Positions 10,756 to 22,032 of a stretch of DNA of 35,163 nucleotides are shown here, one piece after another. The notes under the pieces are model-generated. The model saw only the letters and a list, made by a program, of their open reading frames with translations, searched no databases and was not told the origin of the DNA. This DNA comes from Terana coerulea (taxonomy: Eukaryota > Basidiomycota > Agaricomycetes > Polyporales > Phanerochaetaceae). The DNA is taken from assembly GCA_024811115.1 (NCBI GenBank), contig JAKOGH010000410.1, positions 1-35,163 of the forward strand, in the 5' to 3' direction. The translations under genes were made by a program, and so were the position numbers. Each line of letters begins with the position of its first letter. Positions within the stretch are counted from its first letter, which is position 1.

Positions 10756-12303
10756 CTAGACGTCTTCATCATTCATACACTTGGCACTACTGTTATTGTC
10801 GCACGTGGTCTCTGTGTGCTGTGAAACGTTAACTGCAATCGGCTTCATTGGGTACCCAATTACGACGGTATTCGATGATTCCAAATCTGTGCAGATGTTG
10901 ACGGTCGACAACACTGGTGGCTTCTTGTATTGCCCTCCAAGACCGAACCGGATGATAATTAGACAGTACGCAATGCCTGTCAGAGGAGCAGCCTCAACCA
11001 AAATGTCAATAAATATCTGATCCTGTAGGAGTATGACTTACTATATTGACCAATGTAAACAAGGAAAATGTTCGGCCAAAGTACGCAGACGATAGCATGA
11101 TGGATGAGAGTCTTGAAGAAGGGGTTAGCAGCACCGGAATAGAATTACTTGCATGGATTACATACGTAAAGAGAGCGGCGCTCTCAATAATTATGGCCAT
11201 GATGCGCTACAGCGATTTTGTATCAACACGAGCCTGCTTGCCTCTCACAACTGATCAGTGAACAAGCTGCTTACGGATGTGTTTGTCCACCTCAAGTAGA
11301 CAGTATGTTGTTGCACTGCCCGACTAGTGAACCATATCTTGTATGAGAGCATTGCTGCAGGTGCATAAGAACAGTTGGTTGCGGGACAACAGTTTGACTG
11401 CAACATACCGGTGCAATATACATTGGTGCTACAAGGAAAATATGTGAATGGAATAGGTCATTGGTGAAACAGAGGGCATACCACACAGTCAAGGCCAACA
11501 ATGAAGCTACCCATTTATCTGATAGCAGACTTTAATGCCCTGTACAGGAGATATAATGTGATACATACTGCAAGGGGGAGTCAAACAGGGCCTGCATTGG
11601 AGCTAGCAGGTGTGCCTCATACACAAAAACGTATCCACATACTGCCAGAAGTAAACTGAGTAAGCACTAGCACACCGAGGGGCTAGGGATACATCTACCT
11701 GAAGCGCCAGCAAAGGCGCATACTGGAAAGACAATGGTGTACCATTTACGCTGCCAAACTACCCACACTCTGTAGATCTATAGCATCTCATATTAAGGTA
11801 GGTAGCATGGCGTTGGAGGTGATATCACGAACCATAATGAAATCCGAGATCAGAACTTCTGTCACGTATATTCCAAGCCTCGCGACGTCCAATGGCTGTC
11901 CAGAATTAAGGAAGAATAGAAATGGCCCTTGCGCGCTGTCTCCGTTGTCGATAAACCCACGAAATATTCGCACTACCTCAATGATCCATTGCTGAACCAA
12001 AGAATTAGTATATACGCGCGGAATACCTTACTCGGATGTCAACGCACCGCAGAGACAGTGCAAAAGAGGGCAAGGTTCCCTATGATAACCACCAACTTGT
12101 CTGATGACTTCGGATTTCTCGCAAGCTTTTTGAGGTTTCCTCCTGAGAGGAAATGCATGGATCCTCCGAACAAAATCACATACATCCCTGGACAGCTCGT
12201 TTAGTAACAAGTGTGGCATATGACCTCAACCGCACGTACCATACATGAGTGACATGAGCACGACACCAAGAAGGTTGGCTTCAGGGGGCTTGATGGCACT
12301 CAT
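10756..12303 (-). CDS. Basidiomycete seven-helix membrane protein, 11 exons
   Basis: Predicted exons (minus): 12240-12303, 12048-12187, 11833-11991, 11699-11777, 11569-11641, 11482-11529, 11409-11428, 11275-11354, 11166-11206, 11042-11111 and 10756-10992. They total 1011 nt, giving 336 residues in one consistent phase. The start is MSAIKPPEANLLGVVLMSLM. Family landmarks follow: GNLALFCTVSA, QWIIEVVRIFRGFID, YVTEVLISDFIMIYRVW, WYTIVFPVCAFAG, then LTVCTNVYCTAMLSYKIW, RIMAIIIESAALFT and TGIAYCLIIIRFGLG. This is the common uncharacterised serpentine family of Agaricomycetes with seven hydrophobic helices and a short cytosolic tail (ends CMNDEDV); role unknown, plasma membrane or endomembrane expected. 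Exon 7 is only 20 nt; intron 5 is 39 nt and the donor after exon 3 is GTTCGT, so those junctions are the least certain. No stops or frameshifts. Confidence 0.8.
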
Positions 12304-14302
12304 AATTGAGTGAATCGTTTGTAAAGGAAGGGGTTGAGCTTGGAAGAGAAGTGGTCAGACGTGCTGTCGTTGTGATAGGTGAAGGGTGCATAGACGGTAC
12401 CGGGGGCATTGTGGCATTATATAGTAGCGGGAAGTGTAGCCGCATGCACAGACGCGCGGAGAACTGCTGACACATGGAAATGTTCATCGCTCTGAGGAGA
12501 TGCGCCGTGGTAAAACGCCACAACAAGTTGAAGTGATGCACAGCTCATGTTCGTGTTGGAAAATTTGGTCAGTGTAGAGAATTATTCATATATCATTTGT
12601 GGCCCTTACTTCGATAACCAAGATGTCCTCCGTCATCCCTCACAGCCTATCGTCTTGATCAGAGTAGACAAGCCGTCATAGGGCTCACGTACAACGGAGC
12701 ATTCTACCTTTCCGAATGGGTACGTCATAGATGGCAGCACGACTTTGCTTCCCCAAATCGCACCACTCAATAGTTCTGTATCCGATTTAGCAGATGATCA
12801 AAACCGCAGCCAAGCTTCCAGGATCAATTGAGGGTGCACTGTTACGTTGATGAAATGGTGTTTGCCGGCGAGGAAGAAGAAGCTAACTGCTCGCTATAAT
12901 CAAACGGCCTCGGTATCAGGTGCTATAAGCTACCGAAAGCTTATAGAATGAGCGTGGCACCTTCTATAACGTCACCTCGCCCTCGAATGGTGACCGCTTG
13001 ATAATGCATCTACCTAAACCTTAGCTCCATCCAATTGCATGGTGTACGAGCCCTTGACTTGGGTCGAGCTCATGCCGATACAAGTTCCGAGATAGATTTC
13101 TCTTTCCCAGGAGGCACAAGTACCTGAACGAGAAAAAGTGAAAGCAGGGGATACAGTGAGAATTGCGCACGGCAAAGTAATTACTGCTGCGCTTCTTTCG
13201 CCGCGCCGGCGGCCACTGTAACTGTGTCAGCCCAAAGCGTGTGGCACAGACTTACAGAAGAGGTAAGTGATGACATGCGATTTTTTTGGTCCAAATGGCG
13301 ACAGAACCGTAAGCTTGTGCATACATATGTATGTCACAGAACGTCGACGAGCTCCGCAATCAGTACTCCTCCGAGCGCTGCATAGCCCGTAGTGGGCCTC
13401 AGTCGTTACCATTTATCACCAGGATACTGCCACAATCAACCATGTCGGAAGAGCTCAGTCGAAGGAGAATAAAACGTACTGTGAGGTCGGCGACGCGTAA
13501 GCAAGAAAGCCAATCTCAGATCCATGTTGACGGGATGCAGCGGCTAAGCGCTCTTACATAAGCACCATCGGGCGGCTTGTCCAGGTCACCGCGCGAGCCA
13601 GCTGAGCTACTTACCTTCCAGAGCAGTCCTTGGAAGTGTTACCTTGGCTGTTGGGCTTTCTATCGCGGCATCCACTTGTATCACCGGATGGAACTTGCCA
13701 TCACGCATCTTCTGGGGCTGGTGCGGCTGTCAGTGACTCAATGCGCGGGTGCGCTTAGGCTGCCACAGCGCTGGCCGTCCAGACCCCAGAACGTATGGTC
13801 CACGATTCAATTTATCATCATAGCTTCTATCTCACGAAGGAGTGTTCAGAGCGAAGGATACATCATTCGACGACCGAAGCCTTCTGGCTTGCTCCATGTG
13901 GCGAGAAGCTGGTCGTTGCACAAGTCATCATGCCATCGACATGGAACACTGCCCTTGGAGTCAGGTGAAGATGCGGCGATGACCTCCTAGCTCTAGAATT
14001 ACTCTGTTCATAATAACCAACACAAAATGGTGCGTTCTGCTGAGAGCGGGGCTATTCTATCCTACATTAGGGAAATTTGGTAGCCGGGATTGTTCCCCAC
14101 GTCCACACAGGGTGCTCCAGCATCCCAAGGAAGATTCCCTTATCGGGCAGGAAGAATCCCGCTGCCAAATGTTTCTGTTACGTCTCGCGATGGATGGAGC
14201 ACTGTAGAAAGCATTTATACTTCACGAGGACTGTGCTTTCAAGGCAACTACACAAGCATTCTATCCTTGTTACTTGCACGTCACCGTATTCGTCTTACAC
14301 CC
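12304..14302. other. Two-kb intergenic region, no supported gene
   Basis: The sequence separates two divergent intact genes and should hold both promoters. A TATA-like TTTATACTTC occurs near 14213, about 90 bp before the dehydrogenase start. A plus-strand open frame at 13577-13990 (137 codons) has no recognisable domain and no splice context, so I do not call it. A small hairpin (TATAAGCT...AAGCTTATA) lies near 12925. I see no RNA gene. Confidence 0.3.
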
Positions 14303-15423
14303 ATGTCTCCACAACTCGTCTGGTTCATAACTGGTAGTTGCCTCTTGATGACCTGCGACGCTAGCTCAGGCTAAAGCCCCATCTTGCATTTTTCTAGGCA
14401 CCTCTGCAGGCTTTGGTGAAGCTGTTACTCATGTAGTACTCTCACGCGGAGACCGCGTCATTGCCACAGCCCGTTCTTTGGAGAAGATGCAGCATCTCGA
14501 GTTGCTTTCGCCTAACTGCCAAGTCCTGCAGCTAGATGTTACAGACTCTATCGAGAATATACAGAGTACCGCGCGCAAAGCACTGGAAATCTGGGGACGC
14601 GTGGACGTGCTGGTAAACAATGCAGGGTCGGGATGTCCAGGAATATCCGAGGAGCTTGGGTGAGCTACATTGTTTGACCCTCTCCACGCCATATCTTACA
14701 GTGTATTGAGTGCGGCGGGCATTTTACATGGGTTCAATGTCAATCTCTTTGGCACAATGAACGTCACAAATGCCTTCCTTCCCGCGATGAGGGAGGCGAA
14801 GGCCGGAACTGTTGTCCTGATGGGCAGCCGTCACGCCTGGAAGTCGCAGATTATCGTACGTATCGATCATGCCCATTGCAGGAGACAGTGTTGAATAAGT
14901 CCCCGGCTTTATAGGGCATGTCTGCGTACGCCGCATCCAAGGCTGCCACACACGGTGCGTCCCTCACTGAACCGGTCGATGACACGAAGCTGAAGTCTTA
15001 TCACCAGCCTGGGGCGAAGCTCTGGAGAAAGAGTTGCAGACCTTCGGAGTCCGCGTTCTCATTCTACAGCCAGGCGCACATCGGACCAGCCTTGTCGAGA
15101 ATTCAATCTCGAACATGCTACCGGTGCACGAGATACCCGCTTACGACGAACTACGCTCAAGGGTGACTGCGCCGTACAGGATGCTTGACGGCAAACAGCC
15201 CAATGACCCGCTCAAGGCGATGTCTGCCACAGTAGATGTCGTGCGCGGGGAAGGACTTGCGGAAGGCAAGCCCATGCCGCTGTGGCTTGTGCTTGGGAAA
15301 GATGCTGAGACAGACTTGAGAATGATTATGGAGACCAAAATGAAAAATCTGGATGAGTGGCAGCACATTTCTACCTACATAGCCGTTGACTCCGATAAGC
15401 CTAGCATCTCTTCCAGCCTGTAG
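14303..15423 (+). CDS. Short-chain dehydrogenase/reductase (SDR), 5 exons
   Basis: Exons are 14303-14333, 14398-14659, 14702-14855, 14915-14954 and 15008-15423. They total 903 nt, giving 300 residues, with all junctions GT-AG and phases matching. The classical SDR motifs are present: cofactor-binding TGTSAGFG near residue 10, the NNAG motif (LVNNAGSGCPG), the Ser of GSRHAW, and the catalytic YAASK, followed by VRVLILQPGAHRTSL. The length suits the classical (about 250-300 aa) NAD(P)H oxidoreductase group that reduces ketones or oxidises alcohols; the substrate cannot be read from sequence. No signal peptide, so cytosolic. The start is the first ATG upstream of the VWFITG strand. A possible polyadenylation signal AATAAA lies at 15510-15515. 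It converges with the acyl-CoA oxidase-like gene downstream. Confidence 0.92.
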
Positions 15424-16279
15424 CCGCTACTTTGATGGAATTCTACCCCCAAACGATTTTTTTCTTGCCTTCTTCAAACCGTACCCCCTCATTTGTGGCA
15501 TAACCGTTCAATAAATCCATATTTCTGGCTCCGAACAACCCCTCTGTATGCTTGCCGACGGCAACAAAGATGCCAACCGTAAAGTTCCACGCCTCAGAGG
15601 CGCGGGTGCGACACTGGGTACTTATTCACGATGGTAGAGGCTTTACCGAGGCGTACCGAGCCATAACTGTGGAATTGTCGTCCGCAGATAAATGTGCTGA
15701 AGGGGTGAAATAAGTTCTGAAGGCCGTCTGGAACGATGTCGACTTGAGTCAGGCACCCAGCCATCTGCGCCACTCGGATAGTTGTCCGAGTTTTGTCGTA
15801 TAGCGTAGCACGCGAATGGTAAGCTTACTTCGTGAACAGTTGTGGAATATTTGCCAGCGAGACTTTCCGACAACATATGAACGCTGATGCTTTCATGTTT
15901 TGAGTCACAGCCTTTCACTACCTCTCAAATCGCCGCTGTTTACTACTGGATTCTGTTTGCCCGGCCTCCAGAACGACTACAATGTGATGAGTCACGCACA
16001 TTCAGTCATACTCGCGGTCGCGTAGGCCATCTGTCCGTCGTGCGTAGAGACTTCCGTCTACAGGTGTAGGTGGAGGGTACTTACGTGACAGTGTTGAGGG
16101 AAAGTTCACGAGGACTCTATCACTCCATGGTAAACCCCGAGCAATAAATAAATGACTTGAGCAAAACATCCGAAATATAGCTACATATACATTTGTAACG
16201 TAGCCTGTTGGGGTAAAGCAATCGAGGAACCACCGGTCACAGTACTAGTCAGACAGATCACCAAACAGCGCTCGCATAC
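15424..16279. other. Intergenic region between convergent genes
   Basis: It holds the 3' flank of the dehydrogenase, with AATAAA at 15510-15515, and the 3' flank of the minus-strand acyl-CoA oxidase-like gene. No coding sequence, RNA gene or repeat is evident. Confidence 0.35.
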
Positions 16280-18148
16280 TTATAACCTCGCACCAACTTT
16301 CTCAGATCCTGACTCATCGGTGCGATGCTGGCTATTGTCGCGACTGGCGGTGACACCGCTGTAAGAGACCAGCTGTGCGACAGTCTTCTTCCACGTTGCG
16401 TCATCGACGATTGACGCTCGCACGTACTCCTTGACTCCGAGGTCGTGCGCGTACCGCGGCAAATCAGGGAGGGCGGCGCAGGGCGCGGCCGTCTCCCGCT
16501 GACGTTGCTCAGAGGCTGGAACGCCGGCTACCTCGGAAAACCAAACAGAGTACTCCCGCATGACAACTGCCTCGTAGACGTCGAGGAGCGCAGCGGGAAC
16601 GCGACCGGAGTCGCGCGCCACAGCGTAGGACATGGCGTACCCAAGAGCCATTATGGTACCCTCCGCCTGCGGAAGCAGATAATACTCTGCGTCAACAGAT
16701 CGATGACCTCCTGGAAGTGCTGCCAGGCCTTGCGTGTGCTCATCGATAATGGCGTTTGCAAGATGAGCGATCGGGGAGTCGGATACCGGAGGAAGCGGAA
16801 GGCGATAACGTCCGAGGAGGAGCTCAGTGAAGAGCCGGATGCAGAGAGCAAGTATGTCCCCTTCTGCGATGGCAATACCGCGCGCGTCCGCCTGGCATCG
16901 CGAATACGTTAATTACTCCAATAAACCAAAAGGAAAATCGGAAACGAACCACAAATCGAGCCATGAAGTTATTTTCAAATGTTCCCTGCGCGCCGCAACG
17001 CTCAGCCATCTGGTGCGTGCAATCGATGACCTGACGGCAGGCGGTCGCCTTCACCACCACAGCCATACCATGCTTGACCCTGTGGTCGGTCTCGTTGTCG
17101 GTCATGATCGATATCACGGAGCGATACCACACATCCAGAACAGCTGCAGCGGCCACAGCCCGAAGAACAGCCCATTGCTGAGTAGGGAATGTGATGATAG
17201 GTGTAGCTGCAGTTCCGTGCGAGAAGATGTGGCGGTGAAGTGAATACTTGGTGCCAATGTAGGCGACGTGCTTGAGACCTTGAACGCATGGTCCGGCGAC
17301 CGCCATACTCCCATACGTAATCCGCCAGACCTCACCCCACCACGCGCTGCGGGGATCAGTGGGTGCATCCAGGGAAGATCCGAGTAAGGCGGTGGTAGGA
17401 AGATGGACATGAATAAAACTGGTTATAGAGAAGTCGAACGCGCTCGTCCCGCTGCGTCGAGGAAGCCGAGTGGACGTCACCCCAGGGTGCATTGTATCTT
17501 TATTGCAAATGGGCACGAGGAAGGAGCGGAAACCTTGGTCTTTGCCGTCCACAATGAGGCGAGCAAAGACAACTGCTATCTTGGGCACACCAAAGGAAGG
17601 TGTTGTCGCAGGCATAAATCTTGTGAATTATCAGCGAACCTATCCACATTGGCTAATGGTAACTCACTTTGAGGCTTCTTCCCTAGGAGTATGGAGAATA
17701 AATACATCTTCACACCTGGTAGCTGTCGTTTCGATGTTGATAGCATCGAGGCCATGCCCGCGCTCACTGAGAAGGTATACGCCGACAACGTTCATGCGTA
17801 GAAGTGATTGAACTATGGGAACAAGATCCTTTCTCTCAGGAAGATACCTGGCTATGGTACCAATGGTGAGGTTGAAGTGAGCCGCGAGTACGGTGAAGCA
17901 ACTAAGGTCAAGTGGTATGATGGGGTCGAGGTGCATTTCCCATAATTTGGTGCTGAAGCCGAGTACGTCGTCGACGGAGAAATCTGCCACAAGTAAATCA
18001 AGTTGTCAACAACCAGTGAAAGTAAAAAGGGCGCACCATAAGTCTGAGCGACGAGCTTCGCACGTGCATACGACAGCGATACCCTCTCGTCCTCGCTGAG
18101 GGTCAGGGGATTAAGATCAAAAAGTGGATGTTTTGCCAAACTTTGCAT
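16280..18148 (-). CDS. Acyl-CoA oxidase/dehydrogenase-like flavoprotein, 4 exons
   Basis: Exons (minus) are 18037-18148, 17668-17983, 16953-17619 and 16280-16891, totalling 1707 nt (568 residues), with introns of 53, 48 and 61 nt and consistent phases. The protein resembles basidiomycete acyl-CoA dehydrogenase NM-domain/acyl-CoA oxidase-like enzymes: N-terminal LSYARAKLVAQTY, LLSERGHGLDAINIETTATR (substrate and flavin entry region), the middle beta domain with KIAVVFARLIVDGKDQGFR, LGSSLDAPTDPRS, the helical region ending QMAERCGAQGTFENNFMARF, and ARGIAIAEGDILAL with RLFTELLLGRY. It should use FAD to oxidise an acyl-CoA-type thioester; the peroxisome is the usual site of fungal acyl-CoA oxidases, but the C-terminus (GARL) is not a clear PTS1. 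I chose MQSLAKHPLF as start; the same frame is open further upstream, so the N-terminus is uncertain. Confidence 0.85.
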
Positions 18149-18574
18149 AATGGCAATGATATTTCTCTTGTCGTTGAGGGGGTGGGTCAAGCGATGTGGG
18201 CAGAGTACAACCCAGAGGAAGACGTTGGGTTTTACACAACGTAGGACGGCTCAAGACCTCGGCCCTGCTCGAGCTCCACCAAACGCTAACTTACCCTCAG
18301 GCCAGAACAGGAAATGTGCTGTGTAAGCAGAGTCGAGACAATGGTGTCCTCGGGGGCAGGGGCAACGAAGCATGATGTGAGCAGCCACAAGCTGAACTAC
18401 GTTCGGAATCGTCTCCCATTGGCTTGCTGTCAGTCCAAAGCTGTGGTGATGTTTCCTTGATTCAGACGATATATCTAAGATGATCAGTGACTCTGAGTCC
18501 CCCTACAGTGGGTGATATCGTACAGCGTGCATGAACTCCGAGTCCCAGAACGGATGAAATGCGATGGGCACAAT
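18149..18574 (-). other. Coding-looking but unrecognised exons upstream of the oxidase gene
   Basis: On the minus strand, 18295-18474 is open and reads SFGLTASQWETIPNVVQLVA and then CLDSAYTAHFLFWPE before a clean GTAAGT donor, with a CTTAG acceptor in front of it. A second open piece (about 18524-18600) reads AEIVPIAFHPFWDSEFMHA before a GTACGA donor. The phases of the two pieces do not match in a simple splice, no start codon was found and I recognise no family. They could be a gene relic whose 5' end lies in the adjacent inverted-repeat arm. Confidence 0.3.
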
Positions 18575-19600
18575 CTCAGCGGGTCGCGCGGCTGTAGTCT
18601 CGTTCCCATTCCGTGTCTAAGGCATCAAGGCGGGGCCTGCCGTGCGGAGATCGAATAATCGATGCACGGTGATGCGTTAGAACGTCTGGTGACTTCCGAT
18701 CATCCAGGTGTAGATCGCTCGCACGTGACGCCTCTCGGGCTTGCGCTGCACGTCGACGACCTCCTTCGCTTTGTCCTTGCTCACTCCGCCGGGTCCGCCC
18801 TTCGCCCCATCCTTCACTCTTTACCCCTGTCCTTCCCTCAGCTCTTCGGCCTCCTCTTTATCACTCCTGCATTTGCCTTGCGCGCACCCCGGCCGATAAC
18901 TTCGTTCAAGCCGGCCAACAAAGCTAGAAACATCTTGTGCGAATGGGGGTTGTCGTGGGGCTGTTTTTGGAGAGGTGGCGAGTGCCTGAGGACTGTGGGC
19001 GTTGCAGAAGGTGGAAGACTATCTGACGGCTTTACTGTGTACCTGTATGTGGTATGTGGTTTAGTTCTGACTCTATTGACGCTACTGCTCTTAGACACTT
19101 GCGTACACTTGGCCTCGTTGTGGGCGAGCTCGTGCGGTTTCCACCTTTTCAAACAGCAAGTCGCTTGTATAAGTGCTTCCTCAGTCTAGGAGAATATTCT
19201 ACTACTTTCAATCGTTATTCTGAGAGGCTTCTTGTATGCTGGTGTGCTCTACCCTTAGTCTGGTTCCTTCAGCTTCTGGCACACCTCTAGTTGTCTCAAT
19301 TTGTAGAGTCCTTGATGATACATGTATCCTTGTGATATTACACTATAAGAAACAAAAATGTTGCAGTGGAAACTACGGGCATATATGCACTGCAGTGAGA
19401 CTAGAGGCTCGAGACGCGAGAGCAGCAGCTTAGAGTGATCGCGCGCGATCACGTGCGAGCGATCTACACCCTGGATGATCGGAAGTGACTAGGCGTTCTA
19501 TAACATTACCATGCATTGACTTTTCGATCTCCGCACGGCAGGCCCCGTGAGGGCCAATGTCATAGATACGGATGGGAACGAGACTAGCGCAGCTGCTCTA
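18575..19600. mobile_element. Inverted-repeat element A, arms ~160 bp
   Basis: The arm 18575-18735 recurs in reverse complement at about 19440-19600. Shared blocks include the inner GGTGTAGATCGCTCGCACGTGA (in part), CTTCCGATCATCCAG, GGGGCCTGCCGTGCGGAGAT and the outer TAGTCTCGTTCCCAT. The unit inside the GTGTAG boundaries is 18707-19468 (762 bp), starting with a pyrimidine-rich tract. A plus-strand open frame (18662-19189) has a hydrophobic C-terminal half but no recognised domain; I do not call it a gene. Both outer arms keep a similar peptide reading (LFDLRTAGP, then GNET-Ser/Thr-Ala-Ala), so the arms may derive from a duplicated coding segment. No target duplication could be fixed because the flanks themselves are inverted copies. 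Confidence 0.65.
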
Positions 19601-20864
19601 CAGATGTTCAATCAAGGCAAGTCAGGTAAGCGTGACGACTCACATTCCTTCTTTAACCCGCGAGCTGATGTTGCACCGAGTGAGCAGACCTCTGTAAACA
19701 CAACAAGAGGCGCCTTCGCTCCACTCTGGGAAGGAGTCTAGCCTGGCGTTGGGCTAGGGTGGCGTTGGGCGAGGTTGCTTGCTACCAGGGGTGTTGGTGT
19801 CTGCTGCGAGTACTGATGGGTTAAAGCAAATTCAATAAATAGAGAGCTGTCGGTGTCAGTGCAAACAGGGGGACGAAGCTGGTATATATATGCACTGGTA
19901 TGCAGCAGATGACATGCGCAAGAGATCGCAAAAAAATTGACAGTAGTGGCATACTAGGCCGGAACGCGCATCTGACATCGCCAGAAGCTCCAAGGATTAA
20001 GACAGGCTCAAACAAGTAAGCCGGACTGGGACGGACATCAGTACTCAGTGCCGGATCAGCGAAGGAAGAGGTCCCTTCGCTTCGCTCTCCCGGAAAGTAG
20101 CTCAGACTGACATTGAGCAAAGTTGCCGGCCGCGAGATGGCTAGTTATTTATTCTGAAGTGTACATACACACAGTAGAATCCAACAGCAGCATGTAGCTA
20201 TAGTCTTAAAAACGGAACATATCATTCGGACACCGCCCGAGGCTCCGAGGGATTCGATGGGCACAGCGGGCTGGACCGGGACTCCGAGTCTGAGTTCAGA
20301 CAGCGACAGAGGCTGGCGAGCCTGTGGCTCGAAGCAGATCAAAACTTATGGGTGAGCCCCGGAGAGACCTAGGGATGAGTAAATCAAACTGCACTAAGTA
20401 AGCCTACATATACCTAGTGATTCAGGCGGGGGATGGCCAGATGGTAGACTCAGGGTAAGTAGTTTACTTACTTTCGTGGCATATGGGTAAAGATAGGAGT
20501 ATCGAGAACTTGAACTTACTTCAATCTGGTCAAGCCATAGTTGAGCCACAGTCATGGGAAACAATGAACCCACTTGCTGCAGTAGATTACGTCATCAGCC
20601 AACTTCTTCGGGCGCTCTGCAATCCATCTTGAAACTTACTAACTACCGCCAGCCATCTACATACAGATGTTCTGTACTGATTTTGTACGGACTTGCTCAC
20701 TAGATACGTGCCGGCTCCGCCAACAAAAACCTTGCTTGGGTTTGTACAGGTGTAAACGTGTGCTGATTAAGCAGGACAACGGCGTGGAAGGGAACGGCTG
20801 TGAAAGGATGGGCGTCAGGCAAATGCCGGTAGGACAAAAAGTGGCTTCACATTAAAGGTTTCAC
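19601..20864. other. Intergenic stretch with two diverged tandem segments
   Basis: Around 19975-20080 and 20230-20330 two segments share the pattern CGCC...AGGCTCC-AGG followed by GGACTGGGAC / GGACCGGGAC and similar purine-rich sequence. Read on the minus strand both contain LGASG followed by Val-Arg. They look like diverged copies of one short segment. No start, splice sites or family can be assigned. The rest shows nothing I can name. Confidence 0.3.
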
Positions 20865-21382
20865 GGTTACTGCCGTTTGCATAAGTCCGTGAAATTGCAG
20901 AATTTCCCCGAGTTTGTTTGGCCCTGCTTGGCTGCAGCACGTGGCCCTTCGCAGATTCCTCTTCCAGCCATAGCTGAGAGCATGAATATTAGTAGAAAAA
21001 ATGGAGTAATATCTTACCAACATTATTAACACCTTCAGATACTCTCCAGCTCAATATGGGGACAAAGGTGCGATAGCTGCGAGAAATCCACCCTTAGACG
21101 GGAGACGCTGACTTCGAGAAGCGCTCACTTGGCTCTGGGTCCATGTGCTTGGGCGTCTACACGAAAGGAGACTAATCCTCATACATTAGGTTATGGTGTG
21201 GTGAAAAACATGGAAGAGTACTCCTGTAAGATATTAAGATGCACGCAGGTAGCTAATTGATTAAGTCGACCTGAAAACGCGGAGGCAAACGTGTACTCCG
21301 CTGGTCACGGAGTGAGCCAAACAGGGCCAAGCAAACCCATCGAAATTCTCTGATTTCACGGACTTATGCAACGGCAGTACCT
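20865..21382. repeat. Inverted-repeat pair C (~70-bp arms, 518-bp span)
   Basis: The left arm, 20865-20933, contains TGCATAAGTCCGTGAAAT and TTTGGCCCTGCTTGGCT. The right arm, 21315-21382, is its reverse complement at roughly 80% identity by eye. The interior (about 380 bp) is non-coding. This is MITE-like, but no clear target duplication was seen. Confidence 0.55.
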
Positions 21383-21528
21383 TGCAAGCAAGGTGACTTA
21401 GTCTTGTTCTCAGACGCCCGAGCATAAAGCGCAAGCGCCTGCTGTCAGTCTCCTTCCTAGCGCTTCCATACGAGCTGCTCTCAACCGTACGGACCCCGGC
21501 CCGCTTGGGCCGAACTCTCGGACCCGGA

Positions 21529-22032
21529 CGCAACTCTCGCGGGAGGCTGGCTCCAAACTGTAGCGCTAGATCAATCCGGCCACTCGGTCGCCGAGAGAGA
21601 CCAAATGGGGCATGCGTCTCGGCCGCATTGGCTTGGCAGTTTACTGCATTCGCGCAAAGCTAGTGTACTCTACAGTATCATTTGGCAACAAACTACCTCC
21701 TATACTTATAAGAGCTACTGAACAAAAATTATGCAGATGTTTTGTGCCTAGAGCATATGTATAACTGCCTGAGAGCTTTGCTTTCCACCATCACTAACAC
21801 ATTTCGCAGCCCGAGAGTGGTTGTACCAGGCAAATTAAATTATTTTCTACAGATAATGTCCTTAAGATCAGGATTTTTTTATCTACAGCCGTGTCCAATA
21901 TTTGAAGCAGTTTGCAAAGAGGAATAGAGCATAAAAGTCATAGGTGTCTACCTTACCACGGCCAAACCGGAGCTTCCCTGGGATGACTTAATCAGGCGCT
22001 AATGTTTGGAGCCAGCCGTCCCTGAGAGTTCT
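21529..22032. repeat. Inverted-repeat pair D (~45-bp arms, 504-bp span)
   Basis: The left arm, 21529-21575, includes AACTCTC, GGCTGGCTCCAAAC and TAGCGC. The right arm, 21985-22032, carries the same blocks in reverse complement with small gaps. The interior is AT-rich and non-coding. It lies directly beside pair C and is of similar size, so both may be decayed non-autonomous elements. Confidence 0.5.

Noticed and set aside
13577..13990. 137-codon open frame between the 7TM and SDR genes
   Set aside because: No domain, no splice context and no amino-acid pattern of a known family; it is within the length expected by chance at this base composition.
18662..19189. 175-codon open frame inside element A
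   Set aside because: It begins in the inverted-repeat arm, has no recognised domain, and an equivalent frame is not found in element B.
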